Assembly: GCA_031254035.1 (NCBI GenBank)
Contig: JAIRVF010000059.1
Span: 78,053 to 142,052 of the forward strand
Reading direction: 5' to 3'
DNA: 64,000 nucleotides
Origin: Paenibacillus sp.
Lineage (GTDB): Bacteria; Bacillota; Bacilli; Paenibacillales; Paenibacillaceae
The notes beneath the pieces are model-generated. The model saw only the letters and a list, made by a program, of their open reading frames with translations. It did no database searches and was not told where the DNA came from. Within the stretch, counting starts at the first letter, position 1. Each line of letters opens with the position of its first letter. This document shows positions 33,133 through 42,154 of this stretch, piece after piece. Position numbers and translations under genes: made by a program.

Positions 33133-35847
33133 TTATTGATTCGCAATCATTTGACGAAGCACAGTTTGCAGAATACCACCATTGTGGTAGTAATCCACGT
33201 CCACCATGCTGTCTAGACGGGCCGAAACTGGGAATTCGAAGCTCGTTCCGTCCTCGCGTGTCGCCTTCACGGTCAGTGTTTGACCAGGTTTCACATCATT
33301 GCTCAGACCTGCGATATCGAACGTTTCTTTACCAGTCAGGCCAAGGCTCTTCCAGCTCGCTCCATCCTGGAATTGCAGCGGAAGTACGCCCATGCCAACC
33401 AGGTTGCTGCGGTGGATCCGTTCGAAGCTCTCAGATATAACCGCTTTGACGCCCAGGAGGAAGGTACCTTTGGCCGCCCAGTCGCGGGAGCTTCCCGTAC
33501 CGTATTCCTTGCCTGCGAGAACGATTAGGTTTCGGTTACCATCTTGGTACTTCATAGATGCATCGTAAATGGACATCACTTCATCCGTTGGCAGGTATGT
33601 CGTTACGCCGCCTTCCGTTCCAGGTGCAACCTGGTTGCGGATCCGGATGTTCGCGAAAGTACCACGCATCATGACTTCATGGTTACCACGGCGGGAGCCG
33701 TAGGAGTTGAAGTCCTTGCGCTCTACGCCATGCTCTTTCAGGTATAGGCCTGCAGGGCTGGTTGGCGAGATGTTGCCGGCAGGGGAGATATGGTCTGTAG
33801 TAACGGAATCTCCAAGCAGGGCAAGCACGTTAGCGTCCTTGATATCCTTGATGTCTTCCAGCTGGGTACCCAGGTTCTCGAAGAACGGAGGGTTTTGGAT
33901 ATAAGTCGATTTTTCATCCCACTCATACAGCTCGCCTTCCGGAACCGAAATCGCATTCCAGCGTTCGTTGGCGGTAAATACGTTTGCGTATTTTTGACGG
34001 AACATTTCCGCACCCAGGGACATGTTGATCGCTTCTTTGATTTCTTGGGATGTTGGCCAGATATCTTTCAGATATACAGGCTCGCCCTTTTGGTCATAGC
34101 CGATCGGATCGTTTTGCAGATCGATATTGACTGTCCCTGCCAGCGCATAAGCAACTACGAGTGGAGGTGAAGCCAGGTAGTTAGCTTTAACCTGCGCATG
34201 GACGCGGCCTTCGAAGTTACGGTTACCGGACAGAACGGCAGCGACCGTCATGTCGTTGTCAGTAATAGCTTGGCTAACTTCATCCGGAAGCGGACCAGAG
34301 TTGCCGATACATGTTGCGCAGCCGTAACCTGCAACGTAGAAGCCGAGAGCTTCAAGGGATTCCAGCAGGCCTGCTTTTTTCAGGTACTCGGTTACTACCA
34401 GGGAACCTGGAGTCAAACTGCTCTTCACATAACCTGGTTTTTTCAGGCCGCGTTCAACCGCTTTTTTCGCCAGAATACCTGCTCCGAGCATAACGCTAGG
34501 GTTGGAAGTATTGGTACAGCTTGTGATCGCCGCGATCACAACTGCACCGGCGCTCATTTCTTCGGTCGAACCGTTTTTATGATTCACAGTTACTTTTTCT
34601 TCAATTTTCTCATCGCTTAGACCGTATCCGCCTTTTTCGATTGGTGTACGGATGATGTCGTTAAAGGACTGCTTCATGTTCGTCAGCTCGATGCGGTCCT
34701 GCGGACGTTTAGGTCCAGCAAGGCTCGGTACAACGGAAGCCAGGTCGAGTTCGATCACGTCCGTGAACTCAGGATCTTCCGTATCAGCGGTGCGGAACAT
34801 GTTTTGCGCTTTATAGTAAGCTTCAACCAGCTCGATTTGCTCTTCAGAACGGCCAGTATTCCGCAGATAGGACAATGTTTCGCTGTCAACAGGGAAGAAG
34901 CCGATAGTTGCGCCGTATTCCGGTGCCATGTTTGCCACGGTAGCGCGGTCTGCTAGGCTGATGTTAGCAAGACCAGGACCAAAGAACTCGACGAATTTGC
35001 CGACGACGCCTTTTTTACGCAGTATTTGCGTAACCGTCAGGGCGAGGTCAGTTGCCGTAGCACCTTCAGCCAGGCTGCCTGTCAGCTTGAAACCAACTAC
35101 GTCAGGAGTTACGAAATAGAGCGGTTGTCCGAGCATGCCAGCTTCCGCTTCGATTCCGCCAACGCCCCAGCCAACAACGCCGAGACCGTTGATCATGGTG
35201 GTATGGGAGTCCGTACCTACGAGAGAGTCAGGGTATACTACAGTTTCGCCATCGACCGTCTTGGTAGCTGCAACCGATGCGAGATACTCCAGATTGACCT
35301 GGTGAACAATGCCTGTAGCCGGAGGAACCGCACGGAAATTGTTGAACGCGGTTTGCGCCCAACGGAGGAAGCGATAACGCTCTTCGTTGCGTTCAAATTC
35401 GACTTCCATGTTATAGTTCAGCGCTTCGGGCGTTCCGAACGCATCGACCATAACGGAGTGGTCAATAACGAGATCGACCGGTACGAGCGGATTGATCTTC
35501 TTCGGATCTCCGCCGGCTTTCTTAACAGTGTCGCGCATCGCTGCAAGGTCAACGACTACCGGTACGCCGGTGAAGTCCTGAAGTACGATCCGAGCAGGAA
35601 TAAACGGAATTTCCTTATTGCTGCCGAGACCTTCATTCCATTTTGCAAGCTGGTTGATGTGCTCTTCAGTAATGGCGCGTCCGTCGAATTGGCGTACAGC
35701 GGCTTCCAAAAGTACTCTGATGGAGAACGGGAGCTTGGAGATGCTGCCGATTCCCTGTTCTTCAAGCGCCTGCAAGCTGTGATAGCGGTACGTTTTGCCG
35801 CTGACTTCCAAACTACGGGCAGTGGAGAATTGATCCTTTGCTGTCAT
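33133..35847 (-). CDS. acnA: Aconitate hydratase
   Basis: A 904-residue cytosolic aconitase of the AcnA/IRP type that interconverts citrate and isocitrate in the TCA cycle. The [4Fe-4S] cysteines are in [15 protein letters not shown] and [17 protein letters not shown]; substrate-binding motifs include [28 protein letters not shown] and, in the swivel domain, [16 protein letters not shown] with [18 protein letters not shown]. Full length for the family. A ribosome site TGAGGAGGT precedes the ATG. In related bacteria aconitase is under CcpC, CodY and CcpA control; here a distinct palindrome, TGTTTCA-N5-TGAAACA, lies between the predicted promoter and the start codon. Confidence 0.96.
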   Translation of the reverse strand: MTAKDQFSTARSLEVSGKTYRYHSLQALEEQGIGSISKLPFSIRVLLEAAVRQFDGRAITEEHINQLAKWNEGLGSNKEIPFIPARIVLQDFTGVPVVVDLAAMRDTVKKAGGDPKKINPLVPVDLVIDHSVMVDAFGTPEALNYNMEVEFERNEERYRFLRWAQTAFNNFRAVPPATGIVHQVNLEYLASVAATKTVDGETVVYPDSLVGTDSHTTMINGLGVVGWGVGGIEAEAGMLGQPLYFVTPDVVGFKLTGSLAEGATATDLALTVTQILRKKGVVGKFVEFFGPGLANISLADRATVANMAPEYGATIGFFPVDSETLSYLRNTGRSEEQIELVEAYYKAQNMFRTADTEDPEFTDVIELDLASVVPSLAGPKRPQDRIELTNMKQSFNDIIRTPIEKGGYGLSDEKIEEKVTVNHKNGSTEEMSAGAVVIAAITSCTNTSNPSVMLGAGILAKKAVERGLKKPGYVKSSLTPGSLVVTEYLKKAGLLESLEALGFYVAGYGCATCIGNSGPLPDEVSQAITDNDMTVAAVLSGNRNFEGRVHAQVKANYLASPPLVVAYALAGTVNIDLQNDPIGYDQKGEPVYLKDIWPTSQEIKEAINMSLGAEMFRQKYANVFTANERWNAISVPEGELYEWDEKSTYIQNPPFFENLGTQLEDIKDIKDANVLALLGDSVTTDHISPAGNISPTSPAGLYLKEHGVERKDFNSYGSRRGNHEVMMRGTFANIRIRNQVAPGTEGGVTTYLPTDEVMSIYDASMKYQDGNRNLIVLAGKEYGTGSSRDWAAKGTFLLGVKAVISESFERIHRSNLVGMGVLPLQFQDGASWKSLGLTGKETFDIAGLSNDVKPGQTLTVKATREDGTSFEFPVSARLDSMVDVDYYHNGGILQTVLRQMIANQ

Positions 35848-35939
35848 ACATGTACCTCCTCAAAAATGTGGTCAGTGTGAACATCTCAGTGGGATGGCGA
35901 TAAGCGATAAGCGATATGGGCAATCACTATGCCGTTCCT

Positions 35940-36015
35940 TGTTTCACTAGATGAAACATAATTTCAAAATAGTGAGGTTTGTTTTTAGTATACCGTTTAC
36001 AAGACGGGTAGTAAA
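35940..36015 (-). promoter_or_regulatory. acnA promoter with TGTTTCA-N5-TGAAACA palindrome
   Basis: On the - strand, TTTACT (-35, 36015-36010) and TATACT (-10, 35992-35987) have a 17-nt spacer. The palindrome TGTTTCA-CTAGA-TGAAACA spans 35940-35958, about 22-40 nt after the expected transcript start. The same arms and spacer length occur in front of iclR. The rest of 35848-36300 has no supported gene. Confidence 0.6.
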
Positions 36016-36300
36016 GAACTTTTTGCGTCCATTTATATGAAACGAAAGGATGGATTTTTGGGCTGGAAAATCGTTCGGGCGACCATTGGAATCCTTACGG
36101 CGCCTAAGGTTTGGTTCTACGGGATCGCTGGATATCATTCTTTCCTTTGATGACCCCAAGAAAACCCGAAATATACTTCGGCTCATAGTGGCTCGTTTCG
36201 TTTCATATATGTATACAAGAAGCCGTTTCATAAAGGGCGATAGGCTGTCCGGGCGGGAAAAACGGCTGTAAGTAACGGTAATGAGAGGGGAATAGAGCGT

Positions 36301-37320
36301 ATGGATAAGGGATGGAAACAGACACTCTACACCTATGTGAATCAATATAATCAGCATCAAATTGACTACAGATCTCAGCAAATGCAGCAGGTGGTCACCG
36401 ATCCGGCTTATCTTATGGCCAGGGCGGAGCGTTCCACCCGTCTTTCACGGTGGTATGCGGAGCGGGGAGCCCGGCCTCTGCGCAGCGAAACGAGGGCCAA
36501 GCTGCTGCGGACGATTCGGGATACACCGGATGAGGCACTTATTGACGTGCAGCTGCATGTGCAGCTTTTTTACGAAAAAGGCGGAGCCACCCATATGGAG
36601 GAAATGATCCAGAGGGAGCGTCTTACGCTTATCCGCGACGGGGACGACTGGGTAATCGTATCTGTTGAGCATCTCTCGCCGGAAAAGCATCCGGTGGCAG
36701 CAGGCACAAACGTTCCGGGAGGACCGTATGATTATGCCTATCACCAGCAGAGCAGCAGTTCGCAGCCGTATTTGAATTCTTACATCCTTCAGGGGGGCGG
36801 TACTGGCCGCAAGTCGATCAAGTACCGCCGCGAGGAAGCCGCAGCCTATGCGGATAAATGGTGGAATTCGAGCAATCCCGAGTTTGTCGAATTCGATGTG
36901 AATTGCACCAGTTATGTCTCGCAATGTCTCTTTGCAGGGGATGCGCCAATCAACTATACTGGTAAAAGAGAAGCAGGCTGGTGGTACAAAGGATATGTAG
37001 GCGGCAAAGAATGGTGGAGCTACAGTTGGGCTGTATCCAATGCGTTAGCAAGATTCCTTACGGCAAGCACATGGGGAATCCGGGGGGAGATCGTAGAGCG
37101 CCCTGAGCAGCTGATGTTGGGTGACGTCATTTTCTATGACTGGAACGGAAGTGGTTCTTTTCAGCATTCGACGATTGTGACTGCTTTCGACGCCGGTGGA
37201 CAGCCGCTGGTAAATGCCAATACGGTCAGCAGCAGACACCGTTTCTGGGATTACAAAGATTCCTATGCGTGGACCGAAAACACCGTATATCGTTTTTTGC
37301 ATATCCCAGACTACTTCTAG
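36301..37320 (+). CDS. Amidase_6 domain protein
   Basis: A 339-residue protein. The first 150 residues form a helical and beta domain with KLLRTIRDTPDEALIDVQLHVQ and a DDWVIVSVEHLSP strand. The C-terminal 170 residues are a putative amidase domain (Amidase_6, NlpC/P60-like fold): YRREEAAAYADKWWNSSNPEF, then the nucleophile region VNCTSYVSQCLFAGDAP, HSTIVTAF with the His, and NANTVSSRHRFWDYK. No signal peptide is seen, so it acts in the cytosol or is exported by another route, perhaps on cell wall peptides. Start: ATG after GAGAGGGGAATAG. It is divergent from acnA. Confidence 0.82.
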   Translation: MDKGWKQTLYTYVNQYNQHQIDYRSQQMQQVVTDPAYLMARAERSTRLSRWYAERGARPLRSETRAKLLRTIRDTPDEALIDVQLHVQLFYEKGGATHMEEMIQRERLTLIRDGDDWVIVSVEHLSPEKHPVAAGTNVPGGPYDYAYHQQSSSSQPYLNSYILQGGGTGRKSIKYRREEAAAYADKWWNSSNPEFVEFDVNCTSYVSQCLFAGDAPINYTGKREAGWWYKGYVGGKEWWSYSWAVSNALARFLTASTWGIRGEIVERPEQLMLGDVIFYDWNGSGSFQHSTIVTAFDAGGQPLVNANTVSSRHRFWDYKDSYAWTENTVYRFLHIPDYF

Positions 37321-37390
37321 AGCGTTATAATGGTAAGTGAGTACGACAGCAGGAACAGACTGCAATACAGTAAAAAGAAAGAGGTTTGGC

Positions 37391-38485
37391 ATGGGGAACA
37401 ACAAAACAACCGTAGGCCTTGTTTATGGCGGCAAATCAGGTGAGCACGAGGTGTCGCTGCAAACGGCTTTTGCGGTCATGAATGCCTTTGATTACGATAA
37501 ATACGAGCTGATTCCATTTTACATCACGAAGCAGGGGGAATGGAGAAAGGGTGACAAGCTTTCCGCGCCACTCGACAAAGTCGAGAAGCTGAAGATGGAG
37601 CATGGCAATGAAGGAACCGAAGGAGCGCTAAGCGCGATATTCAGTCGTCTGTATGGCGGGGAAGCCGAAGTAGATCTGATGTTCCCGCTTCTTCACGGAA
37701 CCTTTGGCGAAGACGGCACGATCCAAGGCCTGTTTGAGATGGCAAATATGCCGTATGTCGGTGCGGGCGTGCTGGCTTCTGCGGCAGGAATGGATAAGGT
37801 TGTGATGAAAAAACTGTTCGCGCAGGTCGGCCTTCCGCAGTGCAAATTTTGCTACTTCACCAAACCCCAATGGGAACGTAATAGCTTTGATTTGATCATG
37901 GGCGTTGAGGACGAACTGGGTTACCCATGCTTCATCAAGCCAGCCAATCTTGGATCAAGCGTAGGTATTTCCAAGGCCAGAAACCGCGAAGAATTGGAGC
38001 GAGCAGTTGAGCTTGCATTCCGGTATGACCTAAAGGTTATAGTTGAGGAATTCGTGGATGCCCGCGAAGTGGAGGTTGCCGTTCTGGGCAATCAGGATCC
38101 GATGGCTTCGGTTCCCGGGGAGATTGTATCCTCTGCGGATTATTACGACTATGCGGCAAAATACACCGACGGACAATCAGAGATGATCATCCCGGCTCCG
38201 GTGGATTCCGAAATGGCGGACCGCCTTCGTGAAGCGGCGTTGATCGCATTCCAAGCGATTGAAGGCAGCGGCATTACCCGTGCGGATTTCTTCATCCGCA
38301 AGTCTGACGGTGCGATTCTGATCAACGAAGTCAATACGATGCCGGGCTTTACGCCATACAGCATGTATCCGCTTATGTGGCGGGAGACGGGCCTCGGTTA
38401 TCAAGCGCTTCTTGACCGAATGATCGAGCTGGCCATGGAGCGTTACGAAAGCAAACAGGCCTTGAGCTACACCAACGAGCCTTAA
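37391..38485 (+). CDS. ddl: D-alanine--D-alanine ligase
   Basis: A 364-residue ATP-grasp ligase that joins two D-alanines for peptidoglycan. The family start VGLVYGGKSGEHEVSLQTA, the ATP-binding segment YPCFIKPANLGSSVGISKA, EEFVDAREVEVAVLGN, and the metal/active-site end FLINEVNTMPGFTPYSMYPLM-like region (here ILINEVNTMPGFTPYSMYP) are intact. The Tyr in SMYP at the omega-loop position is usual for D-Ala specificity in the second site rather than D-Lac. The ATG at 37391 is used because AGAAAGAGG lies upstream; an in-frame start at 37337 lies too far from any ribosome site. A terminator follows at 38514. Confidence 0.95.
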   Translation: MGNNKTTVGLVYGGKSGEHEVSLQTAFAVMNAFDYDKYELIPFYITKQGEWRKGDKLSAPLDKVEKLKMEHGNEGTEGALSAIFSRLYGGEAEVDLMFPLLHGTFGEDGTIQGLFEMANMPYVGAGVLASAAGMDKVVMKKLFAQVGLPQCKFCYFTKPQWERNSFDLIMGVEDELGYPCFIKPANLGSSVGISKARNREELERAVELAFRYDLKVIVEEFVDAREVEVAVLGNQDPMASVPGEIVSSADYYDYAAKYTDGQSEMIIPAPVDSEMADRLREAALIAFQAIEGSGITRADFFIRKSDGAILINEVNTMPGFTPYSMYPLMWRETGLGYQALLDRMIELAMERYESKQALSYTNEP

Positions 38486-38513
38486 CCGCTTTTTTTTAGA
38501 TATGTAGCAATCC

Positions 38514-38556
38514 AAAAGGTGTCCGGCCGGCGTAGTAAGAGGCCGGGCACTTTTTC
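38514..38556 (+). terminator. Terminator of ddl
   Basis: GTG-t-CCGGCC and GGCCGG-g-CAC pair and are followed by five T residues. Confidence 0.88.
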
Positions 38557-38558
38557 AT

Positions 38559-38712
38559 AAAGTGCGTGTTTAAAAAAGTCAGACTTTCAGCACCGAGGCT
38601 TATGCTTCCGCAGTGCGTTTTTCCAAAACGCTTTAGCCTATGCTTCCGAAGTGCGTTTTTTCAAAACGCTTTAGTTGGATGGAGCTAGGGACTGAGGAGC
38701 GTAAACAACCTC
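38559..38712. repeat. MITE-like dispersed repeat, copy 3 (rearranged)
   Basis: Begins AAAGTGCGTGTTTAAAAAAG, continues TTTCAGCACCGAGGCTTATGC, then a 38-bp tandem duplication (38601-38638 and 38639-38675), GGATGGAGCTAGGGACTGAGGAG, and ends AACAACCTC. Compared with 48019-48203 its middle has been deleted and replaced by the duplication. Confidence 0.75.
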
Positions 38713-38734
38713 AAAAGAAAGGGAAGGTGAATAC

Positions 38735-39055
38735 ATGGGATTTCAAACAGAATTCAACTCGGTGTGCAAGTTCAAAAGCGAGCAGGAACTGTACGAGCTT
38801 ATGGAATATGGCCGTGGCAAAATGGTCAAGCAAGGCTTTCGCGTATTCCCTACAGGCCAGAAGGTGATCGCCTACACGCCGGATAACGTCGCGGTGGCGA
38901 TCGTAAAAATTGTGGGCTGTATCGCCGAAATCAATTTTCAGGGACAGGAAGTAACTGAGGTTGAGATGGAGCTAATCCGCAAGCTGAATGAGGAAGAATC
39001 ACGGATTCAAACGGATTTGGCTTATGAAATGTTTTTTGGAGAACATACTCCTTAA
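38735..39055 (+). CDS. Hypothetical protein, 106 residues
   Basis: A 106-residue soluble protein (MGFQTEFNSVCKFKSEQELYE...). It has an alternating alpha/beta look: a first helix ELYELMEYGRGKMVKQGF, strands RVFPTGQKVIAYTPDNVAVAIVKIVG, and a C-terminal charged helix EVTEVEMELIRKLNEEESRIQTDLAYEMFF. A strong GAAGGTGAA ribosome site and a coherent composition support a real gene. No family or function is recognised. It stands alone between a dispersed repeat and the uvsE remnant. Confidence 0.75.
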   Translation: MGFQTEFNSVCKFKSEQELYELMEYGRGKMVKQGFRVFPTGQKVIAYTPDNVAVAIVKIVGCIAEINFQGQEVTEVEMELIRKLNEEESRIQTDLAYEMFFGEHTP

Positions 39056-39093
39056 GGTGTTTTCATAAAGAGACCATAAGGAGCAGGAAAAAC

Positions 39094-39165
39094 ATGATCG
39101 TCAGGTTCGGTTATGTGGCTATGTCAATGATAATCAAGGACTCCGATCCGCTTTATTTGACTTAA
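39094..39165 (+). pseudogene. uvsE: 5' remnant of uvsE (UV damage endonuclease)
   Basis: Behind an intact ribosome site (AAGGAGCAGG) the frame reads MIVRFGYVAMSMIIKDSDP and stops after 23 codons. The start MIVRFGYVAMS is the conserved N-terminus of UvsE-type UV damage endonucleases; the rest of the roughly 300-residue enzyme is absent. Another frame from about 39118 to 39238 reads through GLRSALFDLMRHLADYESEG and ends after ILNGASIEVSG, which looks like coding sequence of some other lost gene or of the original 3' end. The 39056-39411 gap holds nothing else. Confidence 0.65.
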
Positions 39166-39411
39166 TGAGGCATTTAGCGGATTATGAATCCGAGGGCATC
39201 GAGATTTTGAATGGGGCGAGCATCGAAGTCTCAGGCTGAATAGTGAATCTGAAAGGGTGTTTAAATCGGATTTTCTTCGGAACATGTTCGCTTAGACTAC
39301 TGCGGGTTTTGCCGTAAGCGGTCAAATCGGGCGAAACTTTAAATCTTTCATTACGTATATTTTAGAAGAATATGATTGGATAACGATAACACAGAAAGTA
39401 GAGTGAGAGCT

Positions 39412-40275
39412 TTGAACCAAAAGGATAAAACTCCTTATGTTGTGACGAGCAAAAGCTATACCGCTGTGGCGATAAATGCCGCTTCAAAAGCGGGTGAATG
39501 GATTAAAAGCAGATTGGGCACCGTAACACAATTAAATACCAAATCCGCAATCAGCGATCTGGTGACAGAAGTGGATAAGGGCGCGGAGCAAATGATCCGC
39601 AAGCTAATCTTTACCCACTTCCCAGATCATGCGCTTCTTGGCGAGGAAGGCGTGGAGCCTGGACCCGAAGCCTCGGCTAAAGCACTGGAGAAGCATGCTG
39701 GCGAAGAATACCTGTGGATCGTGGATCCCATTGATGGCACCACTAATTTCGTTCATGGCTTCCCGTTTTTTTCCGTCTCCATTGCACTCGCGCATAAAGG
39801 TGAAGTCATTGTTGGCGTGATTTACGATCCTTCGCGGGATGAAATGTTTGTAGCGGAAAAGGGCAAAGGGGCTTATGTCCATGGCAAACGGATGGAGGTA
39901 TCCGGAGAGACCACGCTTGAGCAGAGCTTGATCGCTACTGGTTTTCCAGTAGGACTGGGCAGCACGCTTCCGGCAAATATGGCCGGTCTTGTGCATCTGG
40001 CACCGAAGGTCCGCAATATCCGCTCTGGCGGCTCGGCCGCGCTGCATCTTGCTTATGTGGCTGCAGGGCGGTTGACCGGCTTCTGGGAGATCGGCCTTAA
40101 TGCCTGGGATATTGCCGCAGGTGCACTACTGGTGACGGAATCTGGTGGCCAAATCGGCGATACCAAAGGTGGCGCATTCCATTTGGGCGTACGTCAAGTC
40201 GTCGCTACGAACGGAGCTGTTCATGCGGAACTGGTGCAGGCTCTGAAGGAAGCCGCGGCAACCGGGTTTGAATAA
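39412..40275 (+). CDS. suhB: Inositol monophosphatase family protein
   Basis: A 287-residue Mg-dependent phosphatase of the IMPase/SuhB family. Metal-binding motifs are DLVTEVDKGAE, ALLGEEG, WIVDPIDGTTNFVHGF and LNAWDIAAGALLV with the expected Glu, Asp and Asp ligands. It removes phosphate from inositol phosphates or similar sugar phosphates. The start is uncertain: the TTG at 39412 (MNQKDKTPYVV) fits the family best; TTG at 39376 and GTG at 39403 are in frame. No strong ribosome site is seen at any of them. Confidence 0.88.
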   Translation: MNQKDKTPYVVTSKSYTAVAINAASKAGEWIKSRLGTVTQLNTKSAISDLVTEVDKGAEQMIRKLIFTHFPDHALLGEEGVEPGPEASAKALEKHAGEEYLWIVDPIDGTTNFVHGFPFFSVSIALAHKGEVIVGVIYDPSRDEMFVAEKGKGAYVHGKRMEVSGETTLEQSLIATGFPVGLGSTLPANMAGLVHLAPKVRNIRSGGSAALHLAYVAAGRLTGFWEIGLNAWDIAAGALLVTESGGQIGDTKGGAFHLGVRQVVATNGAVHAELVQALKEAAATGFE

Positions 40276-40368
40276 CTAAGCTTGGTTCAAGCTGTTTTCT
40301 TCCTCATTTAACTGGGTATAAACATATCGTATTGGCCTGTTGGGGCCAACGCAAAGGAGTGTCTGGCT

Positions 40369-40629
40369 ATGAGTGATAACCATGATATAGAGCGGCAGCT
40401 CAGTGAGATGCTAACCGAAGGCGAAATGGAAGAGAAGCAGGACCGAAAGGACCAGGAGCGGGAGCTGACCTCTCCAAGACATGAAATCCGGATTCAGACC
40501 GAACTGGATCCGATTGTGGAAGAAACGTGGAAATACCGCAGCATGGCACGGGAACTTGATGACCGGTATGATCACTATTTGGACAAAACGAAGAGAGAGA
40601 AACCGGAAATAAAACCTACCGAAGATTAA
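40369..40629 (+). CDS. Hypothetical highly charged protein, 86 residues
   Basis: An 86-residue soluble protein, almost wholly charged (Glu, Asp, Lys, Arg): QLSEMLTEGEMEEKQDRKDQ, ELTSPRHEIRIQTELDPIVEE, then a helix to the C-terminus. It probably forms helices. A clear AAAGGAGTG ribosome site precedes the ATG and a terminator follows at 40648. No family is recognised. Confidence 0.75.
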   Translation: MSDNHDIERQLSEMLTEGEMEEKQDRKDQERELTSPRHEIRIQTELDPIVEETWKYRSMARELDDRYDHYLDKTKREKPEIKPTED

Positions 40630-40647
40630 AGGGGTTTATGACTAAAG

Positions 40648-40693
40648 GAAGCCTTTATGGATCGCTATAAGCGCATTCATAAGGGCTTTTTTG
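40648..40693 (+). terminator. Terminator after the 86-residue gene
   Basis: AAGCCTTTATG and CATAAGGGCTT pair with an unpaired GAT/ATT junction, followed by six T residues. Confidence 0.8.
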
Positions 40694-40828
40694 TTGCCGT
40701 CATTTACTGGGGCGCATCTTCCAAATATTGCGAACAAGCGGTTAACGATTCTAACAGGAGATGGTAAAATAGAGAAAACCCGGCGCCTCACGTAGCTTGG
40801 GTTTTCATTGGTGAGAAGGAGTGATTGG

Positions 40829-42088
40829 GTGCGAAAGTTTTTTAAGAAGTACATATCGACCGTTTCGGTGGTGGTGCTAATGTCCACTATGCTGCTCGGG
40901 GCGGCCTCGGCTGCGCCGGATGTGCAGACAGAAACGGAGAAGAAGCCTTACCGTATTGTTGCGCTTGGCGACTCGCTTACGGTAGGTTATGAGCCAGGCA
41001 AAAGCGAAACTGACCTTCCTTACGGATTCGTGGATCGCTTGCAGGAGCAGGCCTTGCTGCATGGGCGTGCAGAGACGGTTAACGTCGGCATCGCCGGCTT
41101 AAAAAGCGGAGGGCTGCTAAATTTTGTGAAAGCCGTGAAGAAAGGCGAAGCAATTTCGGCCGATGAAATCCAGCCGAAACTGCCGGATCCACGTACGCCG
41201 CAAATTGGCGCCGCGACTGCAGAGACCAAAGCAGACTTAGCTAATGCGGATGTCATTACGATTACGATCGGCGGGAACGACTTGTCGGAGCTGGTGGGAA
41301 CAGCGAGCAAGTTGAGTGATACCGATTTGCAAACGCGCTTGGGACAGCTGTTTAAGCAATACACAGACAGCATGGGCGTCATCGTTGCTGATCTGCATCA
41401 GCTGAATCCGGATGCGCTAATCGTGGTCGCGGACCAGTATCAGCCGATGCCGGAAATTGCCGACCACGCCCTCTATTCGAAACTGGAGAACGCTGCGGAC
41501 GCTTTTACCGGTGTGATCGATAAAATGGCGGCTGGTTTTGTGGGACAGGGCATCCAAGTGAAGGTGGCGCATATCGCCAAGGAGTTTGTCGGCGGTGAGG
41601 GCACGATGACCCATATGATCAAGGATCGGGACATTCATCCGAACCAGCTTGGTTACGAAGCGATGGCAAAGGTGTTTTCCGAAGTCATTTGGGGAGGCTA
41701 TACCAAGCTTGCCGCACATGAAGCGGGAGCGCCGATGAGCGTTATCGTAAAAGGGAAAGAGCTGAACACCCCGTACAAGCCGATGATCCGCCAGAACTTG
41801 AACTTCGTGGCGATCAAGGATATCGTGGATGCCATTGGCGCCACATCCGAATGGGATAACAAAACATCCAGCACAACGATTACCTATGAAGGCCATACGG
41901 TTGATATAACGATCGGATCCGAAATAATTATAGTCGATGGTGAACCGTTGTCGGTTGAAGCTGCGGTTTTCCTGAACAAGATAGGTAATGAATCGAAAAC
42001 CTATGTGCCGCTTGCAGCACTAGCATCGGGCCTTGGCCTTGATGTACAGTACGTATCCAAACTTAAAACGGTATTTATTAATCCATAA
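40829..42088 (+). CDS. Secreted SGNH/GDSL hydrolase with copper-amine-oxidase-like C-terminal domain
   Basis: A 419-residue exported protein with a signal peptide (residues 1-28, ending GAASA-A). The SGNH hydrolase domain has block I VALGDSLTVGY (nucleophile Ser), block III ITIGGNDLSEL, and block V KDRDIHPNQLGYEAM (Asp and His). From about residue 310 a Cu_amine_oxidN1-like domain follows (VIVKGKELNTPYKPMIRQ, YVPLAALASGLGLDVQY), which in Paenibacillus often attaches to secreted enzymes. The GTG at 40829 lies about 8 nt after GAAGGAGTG. It probably cuts acyl esters of wall or polysaccharide substrates. Confidence 0.88.
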   Translation: MRKFFKKYISTVSVVVLMSTMLLGAASAAPDVQTETEKKPYRIVALGDSLTVGYEPGKSETDLPYGFVDRLQEQALLHGRAETVNVGIAGLKSGGLLNFVKAVKKGEAISADEIQPKLPDPRTPQIGAATAETKADLANADVITITIGGNDLSELVGTASKLSDTDLQTRLGQLFKQYTDSMGVIVADLHQLNPDALIVVADQYQPMPEIADHALYSKLENAADAFTGVIDKMAAGFVGQGIQVKVAHIAKEFVGGEGTMTHMIKDRDIHPNQLGYEAMAKVFSEVIWGGYTKLAAHEAGAPMSVIVKGKELNTPYKPMIRQNLNFVAIKDIVDAIGATSEWDNKTSSTTITYEGHTVDITIGSEIIIVDGEPLSVEAAVFLNKIGNESKTYVPLAALASGLGLDVQYVSKLKTVFINP

Positions 42089-42092
42089 TAAA

Positions 42093-42130
42093 ATGGAAGG
42101 CCCCGGGTTTCATACCCGGGGCCTTCCTAT
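42093..42130. terminator. Bidirectional terminator between SGNH gene and trpS
   Basis: GGAAGGCCCCGGGT and ACCCGGGGCCTTCC form a perfect 14-bp stem with a 5-nt loop; the - strand side runs into ATTTTATT, so it mainly serves trpS. Confidence 0.85.
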
Positions 42131-42154
42131 ACTTATGACAGCCAGCCGATGTCT

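Noticed and set aside
35026-35880. Long + strand frame of 284 codons
   Set aside because: Fully antisense to acnA; it mirrors the codon pattern of a highly conserved gene and has no ribosome site.
35947-36381. A - strand frame of 144 codons between acnA and the amidase gene
   Set aside because: It covers the acnA promoter and the start of the amidase gene, with no homology and no ribosome site.
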